Of a stretch of DNA of 64,000 nucleotides, positions 18,902 through 29,463 are shown one piece after another. The translations under genes and the position numbers were made by a program. The first letter of the stretch is position 1. Every line of letters starts with the position of its first letter. The notes under the pieces were generated by a model, which was not told the origin of the DNA, did no database searches, and saw only the letters and a program-made list of their open reading frames with translations. This stretch comes from Nothopassalora personata (Eukaryota > Ascomycota > Dothideomycetes > Mycosphaerellales > Mycosphaerellaceae): contig CM066288.1 of NCBI GenBank assembly GCA_033816765.1, positions 930,001-994,000 of the forward strand. Direction: 5' to 3'.

Positions 18902-21900
18902 ATGTCACCCAGGGCGCCACTCGTCGACCGGCCGGAGATCAAATCGGCGAGTCTCCACAATGCCACGCCGCTTCTGCTTCACACGTACATCTGGCCCTTC
19001 CTGATCCTATGGCCGGCCTTTTTCAGCTTCTACCTGTCGCAGGAGAGCTACGACAGATACATCAACGGCCAAGAGTGGACCTTCGTCTTCTCCGGCAGCA
19101 TCGTCACCCTACAGTCGCTACTATGGCTCATGACATTCTGGAACGTCAACATCCGCGCACTCTTCACTGCGACACGAGCGAAGGATGTGCAAACCGCGGG
19201 GCTCATCAAGGTTATTCCGCAGGAGAACGCAGGCGCGAGTGAGATCTGCGAGATCAAGAAAGAGCGAGTCGCGGGCAGGGAGAGCACTGGTTTTCTGTTC
19301 CAAAAGAGACGCTTTCTGTGGAATGAGGAGAAGAAGGCGTTCGCGCCGCTGGCGTATAGCATCGACCAGGAGCCAAAGCCTCTGATTAGGGAGTTCCAGC
19401 AGTCCAAGGGTTTGACGAATGGAGCGGAGATTGAGAAGTTCCAGCAGTACTACGGACAGAACATCTTCGATATCCCAGTGCCGACGTTCACGGAGCTATT
19501 CAAGGAGCACGCAGTCGCGCCTTTCTTCGTCTTCCAGATCTTCTGCGTGGGCCTCTGGATGCTGGACGAGTACTGGTACTACTCCCTCTTCACGCTGTTC
19601 ATGCTGGTGGTGTTCGAGTCAACAGTCGTGTGGCAGCGTCAGCGCACATTGAAGGAGTTCCGAGGCATGAGCATCAAGCCCTACGCAGTTTGGGCATACC
19701 GGCAGAACAAGTGGACAGAGGTACAGAGTGATGCACTTCTGCCGGGAGATCTGGTATCTGTGGGCAGGACGAAGGAGGACTCGGGTGTGGCTTGCGACAT
19801 GATATTGGTCGAGGGCAGCGCAATCGTCAACGAAGCTATGCTGTCAGGTGAGAGTACTCCTGTGCTCAAGGACTCGATACAGCTGCGACCAGCAGACGCA
19901 AGACTCGAGCCGGAAGGTCTTGATAAGAACGCGTTGCTATGGGGAGGTACAAAGGTTCTGCAGGTGCAGCATGGGAATGCTTCAGCGGAAGCACCAGAGA
20001 CGGTCCCTCAAGTCTCTTCAGGCGTACCACCAGCTCCGGATAAAGGCGCTTTGGCCATCGTGATCAAGACTGGTTTCGAGACGAACCAAGGAGCGCTGGT
20101 CCGAACCATGATCTACTCGACCGAGCGCGTCTCTGCCAACAATGTCGAAGCGCTCCTGTTCATCCTGTTCTTGACCTTCTTCGCTGTTGTTGCATCTTGG
20201 TACGTGTGGCAGGAGGGTGTCAAGCAGGACCGTAAGCGATCGAAGCTGTTACTGGACTGTGTTCTGATTATTACTTCCGTGGTCCCTCCGGAGCTGCCTA
20301 TGGAGCTCAGTTTGGCTGTCAACACCAGTCTGGCGGCTTTGAGCAAGTACGCCATCTTCTGCACCGAGCCTTTCCGAATCCCATTTGCAGGCCGTGTGGA
20401 TATTGCGTGTTTTGACAAGACTGGCACGCTCACCGGCGAAGATTTGGTTGTGGATGGTATCGCAGGCCTTTTCTTGGGCAGGAATGATATTCGTACAGAA
20501 TATGATGGCGCGCAGAGTCAGCTTACCAGAGTCACTGAAGTGGGCCAAGAAACCGCATTGACACTCGCCACCGCGCACGCCCTGGTGAAACTCGAGGACG
20601 GCGACGTCGTTGGCGAGCCCATGGAGAAGGCCACTCTGCAGTCATTAGGGTGGGTGCTCAACAAGAACGATACTTTGATACCGAAATCTGGTGGTGGCAA
20701 CTCCGTACAGATCAAGCGCCGCTTCCAGTTCTCCTCAGCTCTCAAGCGACAAAGCTCTGTGGCTACGGCTGTCACCACCGATCGCCAGACCGGTAGGAAA
20801 TCCAAGGGCACCTTCGTCGGTGTCAAGGGCGCACCAGAGACGATTCGTAAGATGCTTATCGATGCTCCTCCCAAGTACGAAGAGACGTTCAAATTCTTTA
20901 GTAGAAATGGCGCACGCGTACTGGCGTTGGGCTACCGATACCTGTCTACTAACGACGAGCTTCCACAGAAGAAAATTAACGACCTCAAGCGCGAAGATGT
21001 CGAGCAGCAGCTTCACTTCGCCGGATTTTTGATTCTTCAGTGCCCTCTCAAGCCGGATGCCGCCAAAGCAGTGCGCATGCTCAACGAGAGCAGCCATCGC
21101 GTGGTAATGATTACCGGAGACAACCCGCTCACTGCTGTGCACGTCGCGCGGCAGGTGGAGATTATCGACCGAGAAGTCCTCATCCTCGATGCACCCGAGC
21201 ACGACGACAGTGGCGAGAAGCTGGTATGGCGGAGTGTAGACGATAAGACCAACATTCCCGTCGATGCCACCAAGGACCTCGACCTCGAAGGTCTGCTCAA
21301 GAACAAGGATCTTTGCGTCACTGGGTACGGTCTGGCCAAGTTCAGAGATCAGCAGGCATGGCATTCACTACTGCGACATGCCTGGGTGTACGCTCGTGTC
21401 TCGCCGAAGCAGAAGGAAGACGTTTTGCTTGGTCTGAAGGAGCAAGGTTACACCACGCTCATGGCTGGAGATGGCACCAATGATGTTGGCGCCCTCAAGC
21501 AAGCACATGTTGGTGTCGCTTTGTTGAACGGTACCAAGGAAGACATGGACAGGATCAGCAAGAACTTCCGCGAGACAAAAATGAAGGACATCTACGAGAA
21601 GCAAAAAGCGATGATGCAGCGATTCAATCAACCAGATCCACCGGTACCAGCACATATCGCTCATCTCTACCCACCCGGGGCTAAGAACCCGCATTATGAC
21701 AAGGCCATGGAGCGCGAGCAGACCACGAAGACACAGATCTTGGCTCAGAGAGCAGCTGACGCGAATGCATCTGCTAACGATACCGCGTACACGCCAGCTG
21801 TGAACGCGGTCGAAGAAGCAAATGGACAACCGAAATCACCTCAAGAACTGAAGAAGGAGAAGGCGCAAGCGGCAGCTAGCTCGATGGCCGAGAAGCTGTC

Positions 21901-22861
21901 TATGTCTATGCTGGAGGACGAACTCAATGCAGATGAGCCACCAACCATTAAACTTGGCGATGCTTCGGTCGCGGCGCCCTTCACCAGCAAACTCGCTAAC
22001 GTTGTTGCCATCCCTAACATCATTCGACAAGGACGATGCACTCTGGTGGCAACGATCCAGATGTACAAGATCTTGGCACTTAACTGTTTGATTAGTGCTT
22101 ACAGCTTGAGTGTCCTGTATCTTGACGGCATCAAGTTCGGAGATGGCCAGGTGACGATCAGTGGAATGCTCATGAGTGTTTGCTTCTTGAGCATTTCGCG
22201 CGCGAAGGTGGGTTTATTACCAATCAACAGATCTTCAACCGCTAACATGACATAGCCTGTCGAAGCGCTCTCCAAGGAGCGCCCGCAAAACAATATCTGG
22301 AATTGGTACATCATCCCATCGGTCCTCGCACAGTTCGCCGTCCACATCGCCACCCTAGTTTACATCTCCAACTTCGTCCGCAAATTCGAGACTCAAAAAG
22401 ACCGCAGCGAAATCGACCTCGAAGGCGAATTCCAGCCATCTCTACTGAACTCCGCCATCTACCTCCTCCAGCTCATCCAGCAAATCTCGACCTTTGCCAT
22501 CAATTACCAAGGCCGACCCTTCCGCGAGTCTATCAAGGAGAACAAGGGCATGTACTGGGGCATCGTGCTTGTCACATCAGTAGCTTTCTCCTGCGCGACC
22601 GAGTTCATCCCTGAGATCAACGAGAAGCTTAAGCTAGTACCGTTTGAGACGGAGTTTAAGATCCACCTGGTGGCGGCTATGGTTTTGGATTATGTGGGTT
22701 GTTGGACTTTTGAGAAGGTGCTTAAGACGCTGTTTAGTGATTACAAGCCTAAAGATATTGCGGTCAGGAGGCCGGATCAGCTTGAGAGGGAGCAGAAGAG
22801 GCTGGATGCTGAGAGGGAGGCTGCGGATAGGGCGAAGGAGGAGGCTGCTGGGAAGGCTTGA
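18902..22861 (+). CDS. SPF1: P5A-type ATPase, ER transmembrane-helix dislocase (Spf1)
   Basis: Exons 18902-22207 and 22256-22861 with a 48-nt GT-AG intron (branch CGCTAAC), giving 1303 residues. The start ATG at 18902 (MSPRAPLVDRPEIKSASL) matches the conserved N-terminus of P5A pumps; upstream in-frame codons are not favoured. P-type ATPase landmarks are the actuator-domain motif MLSGESTPVLK, the membrane motif VVPPELPMELS characteristic of P5A ATPases, the phosphorylated Asp in CFDKTGTLTGED (about residue 505), and the hinge MAGDGTNDVGALKQ. The last exon carries the C-terminal membrane helices and a charged coiled tail (REQKRLDAEREAADRAKEE). Spf1 sits in the ER membrane and extracts mis-inserted mitochondrial tail-anchored and signal sequences. 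It is intact. Confidence 0.96.
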
Positions 22862-23197
22862 TGATGTCGTTGATACAGGTGTGTAAGAGGCCTTAAGAGA
22901 TACAGATAAGTATAGACTCCTTCCAAAGAGGACGTTCGTTGACGTGCCCCTGTCCATGATCTGACTAGCTCTGAATGCAATGGCTTGCTGCACAGCACTT
23001 TTGCTACACGCCACTGATGATGTTTACGAGTGGTTCTAGATGCAACGTTGTTGTATATCTGCTGCCAGAGTATGGCAACTCGTGTGGTCATGGTTGCCTC
23101 AAGGAATCTCGAGTGACGTTTGAAATTCGCGCGGTCTGTTCCCGGACTTTCCTCCTTCCTTCCTCCAAACCCGCCAATGTCGACACCTCCATTGATC
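22862..23197. other. Intergenic, Spf1 3' flank up to the LINE insertion
   Basis: No gene is seen. It ends in the left copy of the target-site duplication of the retrotransposon fragment (23180-23197). Confidence 0.5.
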
Positions 23198-23459
23198 GCT
23201 AACTCGACAGCCGAGAGGTGCCGGGAGGAGCCCCGGTGGTTACGATCGTGGATACCCCCGTAAGGCTGAATTGGGCGAAGTAGGTACGCCAGGCACCCGG
23301 CCGGCGGCGTGGCCAAAAAAAGTGAAGGAACACCTTGTATCTAGTTAGGCGAAGGAACACCACCCCCGGGGGGCCTTAGGGTGGCTCGGCGGTTAGGCCA
23401 AGCCGTGCTGCATAGTCTCAGACTCACATAGCACGAAAATGGAATAATCAATCAATCAA
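23198..23459 (+). mobile_element. 5'-truncated non-LTR (LINE-type) retrotransposon 3' end with TSD
   Basis: The 262-bp insert ends in a short tandem tail, (AATC)n, after AGCACGAAAATGGAATAATC, the arrangement seen at the 3' end of many fungal LINEs. It is flanked by near-identical 18-bp direct repeats: TCGACACCTCCATTGATC at 23180-23197 and TCGACACCTACATTGGTC at 23460-23477, differing at two positions. No reverse-transcriptase sequence remains, so the copy is heavily 5'-truncated. A 12-base direct repeat (GAAGGAACACC-type, near 23314 and 23352) lies inside. The duplication length and the simple-repeat tail point to target-primed reverse transcription. The clade cannot be assigned from this remnant. 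Confidence 0.72.
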
Positions 23460-23616
23460 TCGACACCTACATTGGTCTCCTAATTAAGTCCAATGCTTCA
23501 GGCGCTTCCCCCTTGGCCAACGCATCTATAGTACCTTGTTCCCCTCCTGAGTCCAGTGCTGTCGGCGGCCCCTCCACTTCCTCATCACTTGCCTTCACTC
23601 CTACCATCACGTCAAC

Positions 23617-24418
23617 ATGGCCGACCTTGCGGCCAAGATCGCTGCTTCCAATGCTCGTCTTGCGCGCTTGAACACAGGCGGTAGTGGAACCACTCCTCGC
23701 GCTTCGTCCAGTCAGAGTCTGCAGGCGTAAGATCATGTCGGCAGTATTGTCGTCGGAAAGAGCTGGTTTTGATAGTACCTCACGTACTCAGTCCGTCCTG
23801 TCGGCTGCTGTTGGTAATAATGTCAGCGAAATGGTTCGGCGGCCGACAATCTCAGCAATCCAAAGGTTCGAGGTCATCAAGAACAGCACGAGCCAGCAGC
23901 CGCGTCAGCATGGCTGGGCTGACGACGAAGTCAACAACGCCGTGCAGGGTGATGAACAGCTAGTCGAGGCGCCGGTTTATGCTGGATAGGAGAACAAAGT
24001 CATCAAGGCAGCTGCTCCAGGCGATCTGCTAAGCTTCGAGAAGCCTGTGGGCTTCGAAGAGGCTGAGGTCCAAGCACGTAGCAGAGAGCTTGAGGAGAGA
24101 AATGGAGTCATTGTGCCAAAGGACCCGAACTGGAACCGCCTGTTCATCCGCAAGGACACCAATGCTGTGAAGCTCGTCGACTGTGCGGCAGAGGATGCCG
24201 CGAACGCGAAGACCTTCGCGCCAACCAACTTCGTCACCCTCGACTTCGACGCTGATCCCGACACCCGCAAGGAGGAGATCACTGACGACTTCGTGATTGG
24301 CAAGCGGGAGTATTATGGCACCAAGAACACCAAAGCCAAGCATTACTGGGGCGAGAAGAAGGCTCAGCAGCAGCAGAACCGTCGTCGCAACATCGCTGGC
24401 GCGCCTCACTTCTACTAA
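23617..24418 (+). CDS. Hypothetical fungal protein, three-exon model
   Basis: I do not recognise this protein. The ATG at 23617 has a strong context (GTCAACATGGCC) and opens MADLAAKIAASNARLARLNT. A model that closes in frame is 23617-23726, 23776-23941 and 23990-24418 (234 residues), with introns of 49 and 48 nt that both end in GATAG. The second donor (GTGCAG) is weak. Without that intron the same frame continues but meets a TAG at 23987, so the alternative is a nonsense-broken or read-through gene. The C-terminal 143 codons look strongly protein-like: acidic with aromatic clusters (DPNWNRLFIRKDTNAVKL, FVTLDFDADPDTRKEEITDD, GKREYYGTKNTKAKHYWGEK) and a basic Gln-rich end. There is no signal peptide or membrane segment. 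A LINE fragment sits about 140 bases before the start. Confidence 0.6.
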
Positions 24419-24752
24419 TAAGCACATTCTGTTTCATATAGACCGTGCTCCAGTGAGGTCCAACGCATATCGCTTACAGCTCCACATGTATTCCAGTGCC
24501 ACGGGCCACTCTTGTGTAACCTCCTCGTCGGATATTCGCCGGTCTCTGGCCTCGGTGTTGGGTTGCACGACTTGACCTGCAATATCACCACAAGGCAACA
24601 TCGCACGTTGAAACGGAAAGCACTACCGTGATCGCGGGACTTCGTTTTCAATTACTAATAGTGCGCGAATAGACGAGCTTTCTAAGATGGATGTTTAAAT
24701 ATATCTCGATACGTAACTTAGTCGTAGAGTTATAAGTATAAGTCATACGCGC

Positions 24753-24825
24753 GTAAAGCACGGTCGCGCAGTCGCACGTTAAGCGTACCCCTAGTAAACT
24801 TAGTAGGCGTGCGACCGTGCTTTAC
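24753..24825. repeat. 17-bp inverted repeat spanning 73 bp
   Basis: GTAAAGCACGGTCGCGC at 24753-24769 is mirrored by the reverse complement of 24809-24825, GTAAAGCACGGTCGCAC: 16 of 17 bases match, with a 39-base spacer. No direct duplication flanks it. It may be a hairpin, or the two ends of a very small or internally deleted transposon relic. Confidence 0.7.
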
Positions 24826-25711
24826 CCCCACCACTTTTATTCTCGCTAGCGTTCTAACTCGGCAGTTATTGCTTCGGCGAAGTTCTTCTCGACCACACTT
24901 CCTTTATTACCTTTGCAGTTACCCTGCACGACATAAGCTTCCTCTGCAGCCTTCGTCGATGGGGTCTCCTGTCACCTGCGATCCTCCTAGACAAGACGTG
25001 CAGCACCAGATGACGCCTAGTTTGGCGACTCAACAACATGGGCCATGCAATGCCCGGATGAAGTTCCGCAGACAGCGAGCGCTGAGGGAGAAATGGCTGT
25101 CAAACGAGCATGTCACTGGTCTAATGCGATAGGTGGAAGCTCTCGAGTGCTTTTTGGAATTACCACGAGCACGTGTCGGAGAGTTGCGCCTCGATCGGCG
25201 CTGCTTCCGCAGAATGAGTGAAGACTGCAGGACCGGTGGAAACTCTGGTGGAGATGCGGACGATCGGCTCCTGCGGTACGTGTGAGATGTTCAGCTGTAT
25301 GTTTGGGATGGCTTAATAAGACGCGCTGCTAATGGCTAGCACGCTTTTGCTGTGCTTCCCGTGCTTCTGCAGATGCACTGTGGTCTGCACAGCGATGTGC
25401 TGGACCAATCAGACATTGTGATGTCATGCACTCACAGCGCAAGGTGACGTGAGGGGCGTTGTCGAAACATCGACTCATGCAACATGCGCCCAGCGCGACG
25501 GTAGCTCCTGCCCCATGTCACTAGATGTCCATTGATGCTCAGCGCAATCATCTTACAGCGCTCTCGCTCCCGCTCAATTGGAGGGTCATCTGTGCCTCAT
25601 TGCACGTCGGCGGAAGGAGCGGAGTGGTGGCCGTTGAGGAGATGTGATGTGCATTGCTGTTCGCGCTCAACATTGTCTGTCTCGTACTCCCAGCCTCCTT
25701 CCATATGCTGA

Positions 25712-25738
25712 GAGACATTGGAGACATTGGAGACATTG
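25712..25738. repeat. Three tandem copies of a 9-bp unit
   Basis: GAGACATTG is repeated three times without interruption. It is a short minisatellite upstream of the Zn2Cys6 gene with no evident function. Confidence 0.85.
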
Positions 25739-26122
25739 CGAGGTCGAGGAATGCGTCTGCCGTTTCCGTGGCTAGCGGCTGCTGTGCATTTGACTTCTGC
25801 TCTCCGGGGAAGTGCTCATCAATAATCTCGATGCGTTCCGCGCCAACCAGCAGACCAGCGTGTCGCCACTTGCCAAGCGGCGCAGAGCATCTCCGTCGAG
25901 GGCAGTTGAGCCTCCTAAAAGCATTGCACTTCACCGCCGCCGGCGCGTAGCCTTGTGTTGCGCACTTGTTAGACGCTTGCATTCTATGAGCAAATGTCAC
26001 CTTGGTGACACTACTGCGCACAGTCGGACAAAAGCACCCACAGCACAACACCATATACCCGGTTACCAGCCTACCAGGTAGTCTATCCATCGGACCTGGG
26101 TCCTGACGAATGCTTGCTCGCA

Positions 26123-28086
26123 ATGCCCAACTTACCACCCGACCGCCCCAAGAAACTGCAACGAATCTCGCAGGCTTGCGATCTGTGTCATCGACGCAGC
26201 ATACGATGTCGACCGAGCGCTGAGAATCCCCAGCAACAGTGTCAGAACTGCTATGACTTTGCCGTGGACTGCACGTACAAGCGTCCTTCAAGGCGACGGC
26301 GGAATCAGTCTGGCCAGAATGGAGCACCTCCCAACCTTCAGCCTGCACAGCAGCAAGGCCATTCCGTACGTGTATCCCCGCAGTGCTTTCTACTCGTTGT
26401 ACTTACCACCTACAGCCGACTTCTCCCAGCATCAAAGTAGAAGGTCGTAGTCCGACTTTCTCCAATGGTAACGGAAGCGCGGACTACAAGGGAGCTCACC
26501 AAGCCATACGCGAAGGCATGCCTCAAGACTCACTCAACACGGCCTGGCGATCCTTTGCTGTCGCAAGTCATCCCGTTATCGCGCGTCTTATGGAAGTTTA
26601 CTTGGAGGTTGTCTATCCAGTTTTCCCTTTCTTCCACGGACCAACGATACGGAGTCGGCTGTACAACCAGGATTATCTGACAAATCGCGGCTTCTTCGCC
26701 TCAATCATGTCGGCCTGCGCGCTTGCGGCTGCAAGAGTACGTGACGGTGCTGTGGAGGGCCGATACCATTTCGAGGAGAATTTGGCCAGCATCACTGAGA
26801 TGTTCTTCTCTGCTGCTCAGGATACTATACCCAAGGATATTAGCACGGCGCAAGGGCTAGGCTACCTGCGCTCGTGTGCCCTACTAGCTATCACTAGCAT
26901 TCAATACGGCCAGATTACAGCCATGCACCAGTATATCGGACATTACCACACGCTCAGTGCGATGCAGCGGTTTCACGACGAGACCCAGTGGCCGGAAAAC
27001 ATTACAGCGATTGAGAAGGAGGAGCGGCGGCGACTGTTCTGGGGGATGTATCAGTTGGATGTCTATACTTCAATCGTATTCAACACGATACTCAAGTCAC
27101 AAGAGAGCCTTTCCAATGTACGCTATCCGATTGAGGCGACCGACGAGGAACTCGAGCGCGGTGTCGAAGCATCGACGAACGGTCTGAATTGGCTACGTGG
27201 CTGGAACTTCGCAACAGACCTTTACCGCGTGCTGGAACATACCAACGGACGGCTGAGACGCAATGACCAGGCCAGAGATGATCGAATCAACATTGCACGA
27301 CTGACCGTTTCCGATGGCATACCTGATACGGAAGTGATGCAAAACGTTCACCGACTGTACCACGGGCTCCCAGATCGCTTCAAAGAGTATACCATGCTAG
27401 CGACAGGCGAATCGAGCCACGATATCTTTGGTTTCCAAGCGGCGAACATCCAGGCAACAATACAACTGGTCCGCATTGCTCTCTGTGAGTGTAGCCCTCA
27501 CTTGGATCTATACAGGAAGTGCGATGTTATGGACCAAGTTATCAACGCATTCTCGAACATACAGCCGCATTACCTCCGGGCCATATCGACCCCGTTGGTC
27601 TACCACTTGAGCGCGATTGGACAGATCCTGGCGACCTTGATGCATGGTGAACTCAACCTCGACTCATATGAGAGAGTTCGAGGACTATTGGCGCAATTGG
27701 CTAACCTCCTCGAGGGCCTTGAGTCCAACTTGCAGCCAACTGCCAGAGCTAGCAACGGGATCCGAGAAAGAATTCAGGTCGTTGATCAATTCATGGCTGG
27801 CGCGCGGCGAGAGCTCGAAGCATTCAACAGTGGCCAGCCTAACATCGGTGATCTGGCAGGAGGTCTCCGCGTCAATGGTTCCTCGCATTATCCGGACGGC
27901 ACAGCTAGTGGCCAGCCGCCAGTCTTGCGCTCGACCAACTCGCTCGGCATGCACACGCCTCTGGACGCGTTCCAACTACCCCACGATGTGCTTGGCGAGT
28001 TCCCGTTCCCGTTCGACTTCCAGGATCAGAGCAATCATGGTCCACAGTCTATACAAGCGACGAATGGTCACGGCCAGGATCGATGA
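26123..28086 (+). CDS. Zn2Cys6 fungal-type transcription factor
   Basis: Exons 26123-26365 and 26416-28086 with a 50-nt GT-AG intron, 637 residues. The binuclear zinc cluster is at about residues 17-50: CDLCHRRSIRC, ten residues, then CQNCYDFAVDC, spacing C-X2-C-X6-C-X10-C-X2-C-X6-C, followed by a basic RPSRRRR linker. Exon 2 is the fungal-specific regulatory domain (middle homology region): SHPVIARLMEVYLEVVYPVF, HGPTIRSRLYN, then EEKERRRLFWGMYQLDVYTS-type helices around residues 290-330. The C-terminus is a Gly/Pro/Gln-rich tail. It should be a nuclear DNA-binding activator, of the group often compared with xylanolytic and sugar-utilisation regulators. Its target genes are unknown. The start is the ATG at 26123; an upstream ATG at 26110 is in another frame. 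Confidence 0.93.
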
Positions 28087-28669
28087 CACAAGTGAGGATA
28101 TCAAGATATTTCCATCTTGGTATCAGGCTGTAAGGCATCTTTGTGTGTATTCATCAACAGAGCATTGGGTCTTCAGGATCGTACACATCGACAGTATGAG
28201 CAATCGGCGGGACATAGATTTATACATACCTTTACACACATGAGTAAATAGTACTGATCGCACTCTGCAATTGTTGCTGCTAGCACATTCGCCCCTGCTC
28301 ATCTAGACATTATCACTCCTATGGTCCGTGTTGTCCTCTGTACCGTCCCGTTACATGCACGCAAATGGATATCTCCAGGTAATAGCAACAGCGTCCGTGC
28401 CATCATGTCACCTGCGAGAATGATATGCCGCCTGGCAAGTGATGGCATGCAGGAGATGTCCCGGCCCGAAGATGACGCGTGAAGTGAAGTCGTTCCGTTT
28501 CACCCCCACGCCATCAATGCAATTGGCTTATTGCTCACCTCCCATCGCACCGAGCTTATCGCACGATCATCTCATCAACGACCAGATCATGAACCGCTTC
28601 CGCAGCTTGCAGCCCTGATACCTGTACTCACGGCTTCCTTCACACACATTCCCGCCCCAAACCACAACC
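28087..28669. other. Intergenic between the Zn2Cys6 gene and the 2EXR-like gene
   Basis: 583 bases of 3' UTR and promoter. No gene, repeat or inverted-repeat element was recognised. Confidence 0.5.
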
Positions 28670-29416
28670 ATGATCGTCCCCCTCCGCAAAAAGCACCCAT
28701 ACCCATTAGAGCTCAACACCATAGCACCACAACCCAGCTGCTGCTGCTGCTGCTGCCGCCTCCTCCGCCTCCCAGCAGAGCTCCGAATCGCAATCTGGGA
28801 ACTGCTCCTCGTCCAGAAGCATCATGCCCACCGCACCACCACCACCGCCGACAACAGCGATCGCTTCTGCGCAAACGTCCTCCGCACTTGTAAACAAGCA
28901 TGGACCGAAGGGACTCCCATCCTCTACGGCGAGAACACGTTCCTGGCGCATGCCAGCTTGCTGAGTGGTCTGCCGTCCTTCCTGTTGACCCAAAGGCCGA
29001 CGCGGGTCAGCCTGCCTCCCGTCAAGGACGCGCGGATGCTGCCGTATATTCGGCGGTTTCATCTGCATGTGCGTCTGGACGTTGATCCGAGGTTCTCGAG
29101 TGGGCGGGCGGCGGAGAGCTTTAGTGGGGTGGAGGTGCTGGAGCTGGAAGTGTTCCAGGCGATGTATGGGAGTTGTGATTTTACGAATTTGAAGTTGTTT
29201 GAGGGTGTTAGGGGAGTTGGGAGAGTGATTGTGCAAGGGAGTGTAGGAGATGGGAGGTATGCGAGGTGGTTGGAGCGGTGTATGATGAGCCCGGTGGGTA
29301 CGGAGATTGCACCTTATGATGAAAAGGGTGTAGCTGGTGTTCCTGGGTGGGATGCGTGGATTAGTGGCGAGAGGATCAACACTGAGAAAGTGCTTACCGC
29401 AGGGAATGGTTCATGA
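28670..29416 (+). CDS. F-box-like / 2EXR-type fungal protein with poly-Cys tract
   Basis: A single exon of 248 residues. It begins MIVPLRKKHPYPLELN and carries six consecutive Cys encoded by a TGC/CTG trinucleotide repeat (about 28736-28755). The motif LLRLPAELRIAIWELLLVQK is next, the F-box-like opening of the large fungal 2EXR family, and VLRTCKQAWTEGTPILYGENTF (shown here in part) is the conserved second block. These proteins are abundant in Pezizomycotina; their biochemical role is unknown, and substrate recruitment to SCF ligases is only a guess from the F-box-like helix. The stop is 47 bases from the convergent PAP2 gene's stop, so their 3' UTRs overlap or nearly do. Confidence 0.82.
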   Translation: MIVPLRKKHPYPLELNTIAPQPSCCCCCCRLLRLPAELRIAIWELLLVQKHHAHRTTTTADNSDRFCANVLRTCKQAWTEGTPILYGENTFLAHASLLSGLPSFLLTQRPTRVSLPPVKDARMLPYIRRFHLHVRLDVDPRFSSGRAAESFSGVEVLELEVFQAMYGSCDFTNLKLFEGVRGVGRVIVQGSVGDGRYARWLERCMMSPVGTEIAPYDEKGVAGVPGWDAWISGERINTEKVLTAGNGS

Positions 29417-29463
29417 ACTGATATGAGATCCTACGTCATCATGTTGCATGCTAGTGCCTAACA

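Larger units (their letters stand above)
24419..26122. other. Intergenic, 1.7 kb, with AT-rich stretch and inverted repeat
   Basis: The segment 24640-24760 is AT- and TA-rich, unlike its surroundings, and leads into the 17-bp inverted repeat listed at 24753-24825. A frame at 24959-25132 (MGSPVTCDPPRQ...) has no recognisable domain and ends after 57 codons. The last 500 bases are the promoter side of the Zn2Cys6 gene. No RNA gene was seen. Confidence 0.5.

Noticed and set aside
23860..23885. GGTTCGAGGTC resembling a tRNA B box
   Set aside because: No matching A box or cloverleaf stems could be found around it, and it lies inside a protein-like frame.
24959..25270. Frame beginning MGSPVTCDPPRQ, continuing past a TAG at 25130
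   Set aside because: It looked like a possible small broken gene, but there is no recognisable family and no splice pair that removes the stop.
25548..26348. Long minus-strand open frame (266 codons) over the Zn2Cys6 promoter and first exon
   Set aside because: It overlaps the well-supported zinc-cluster exon antisense, has no recognisable domain and a composition typical of a shadow frame.
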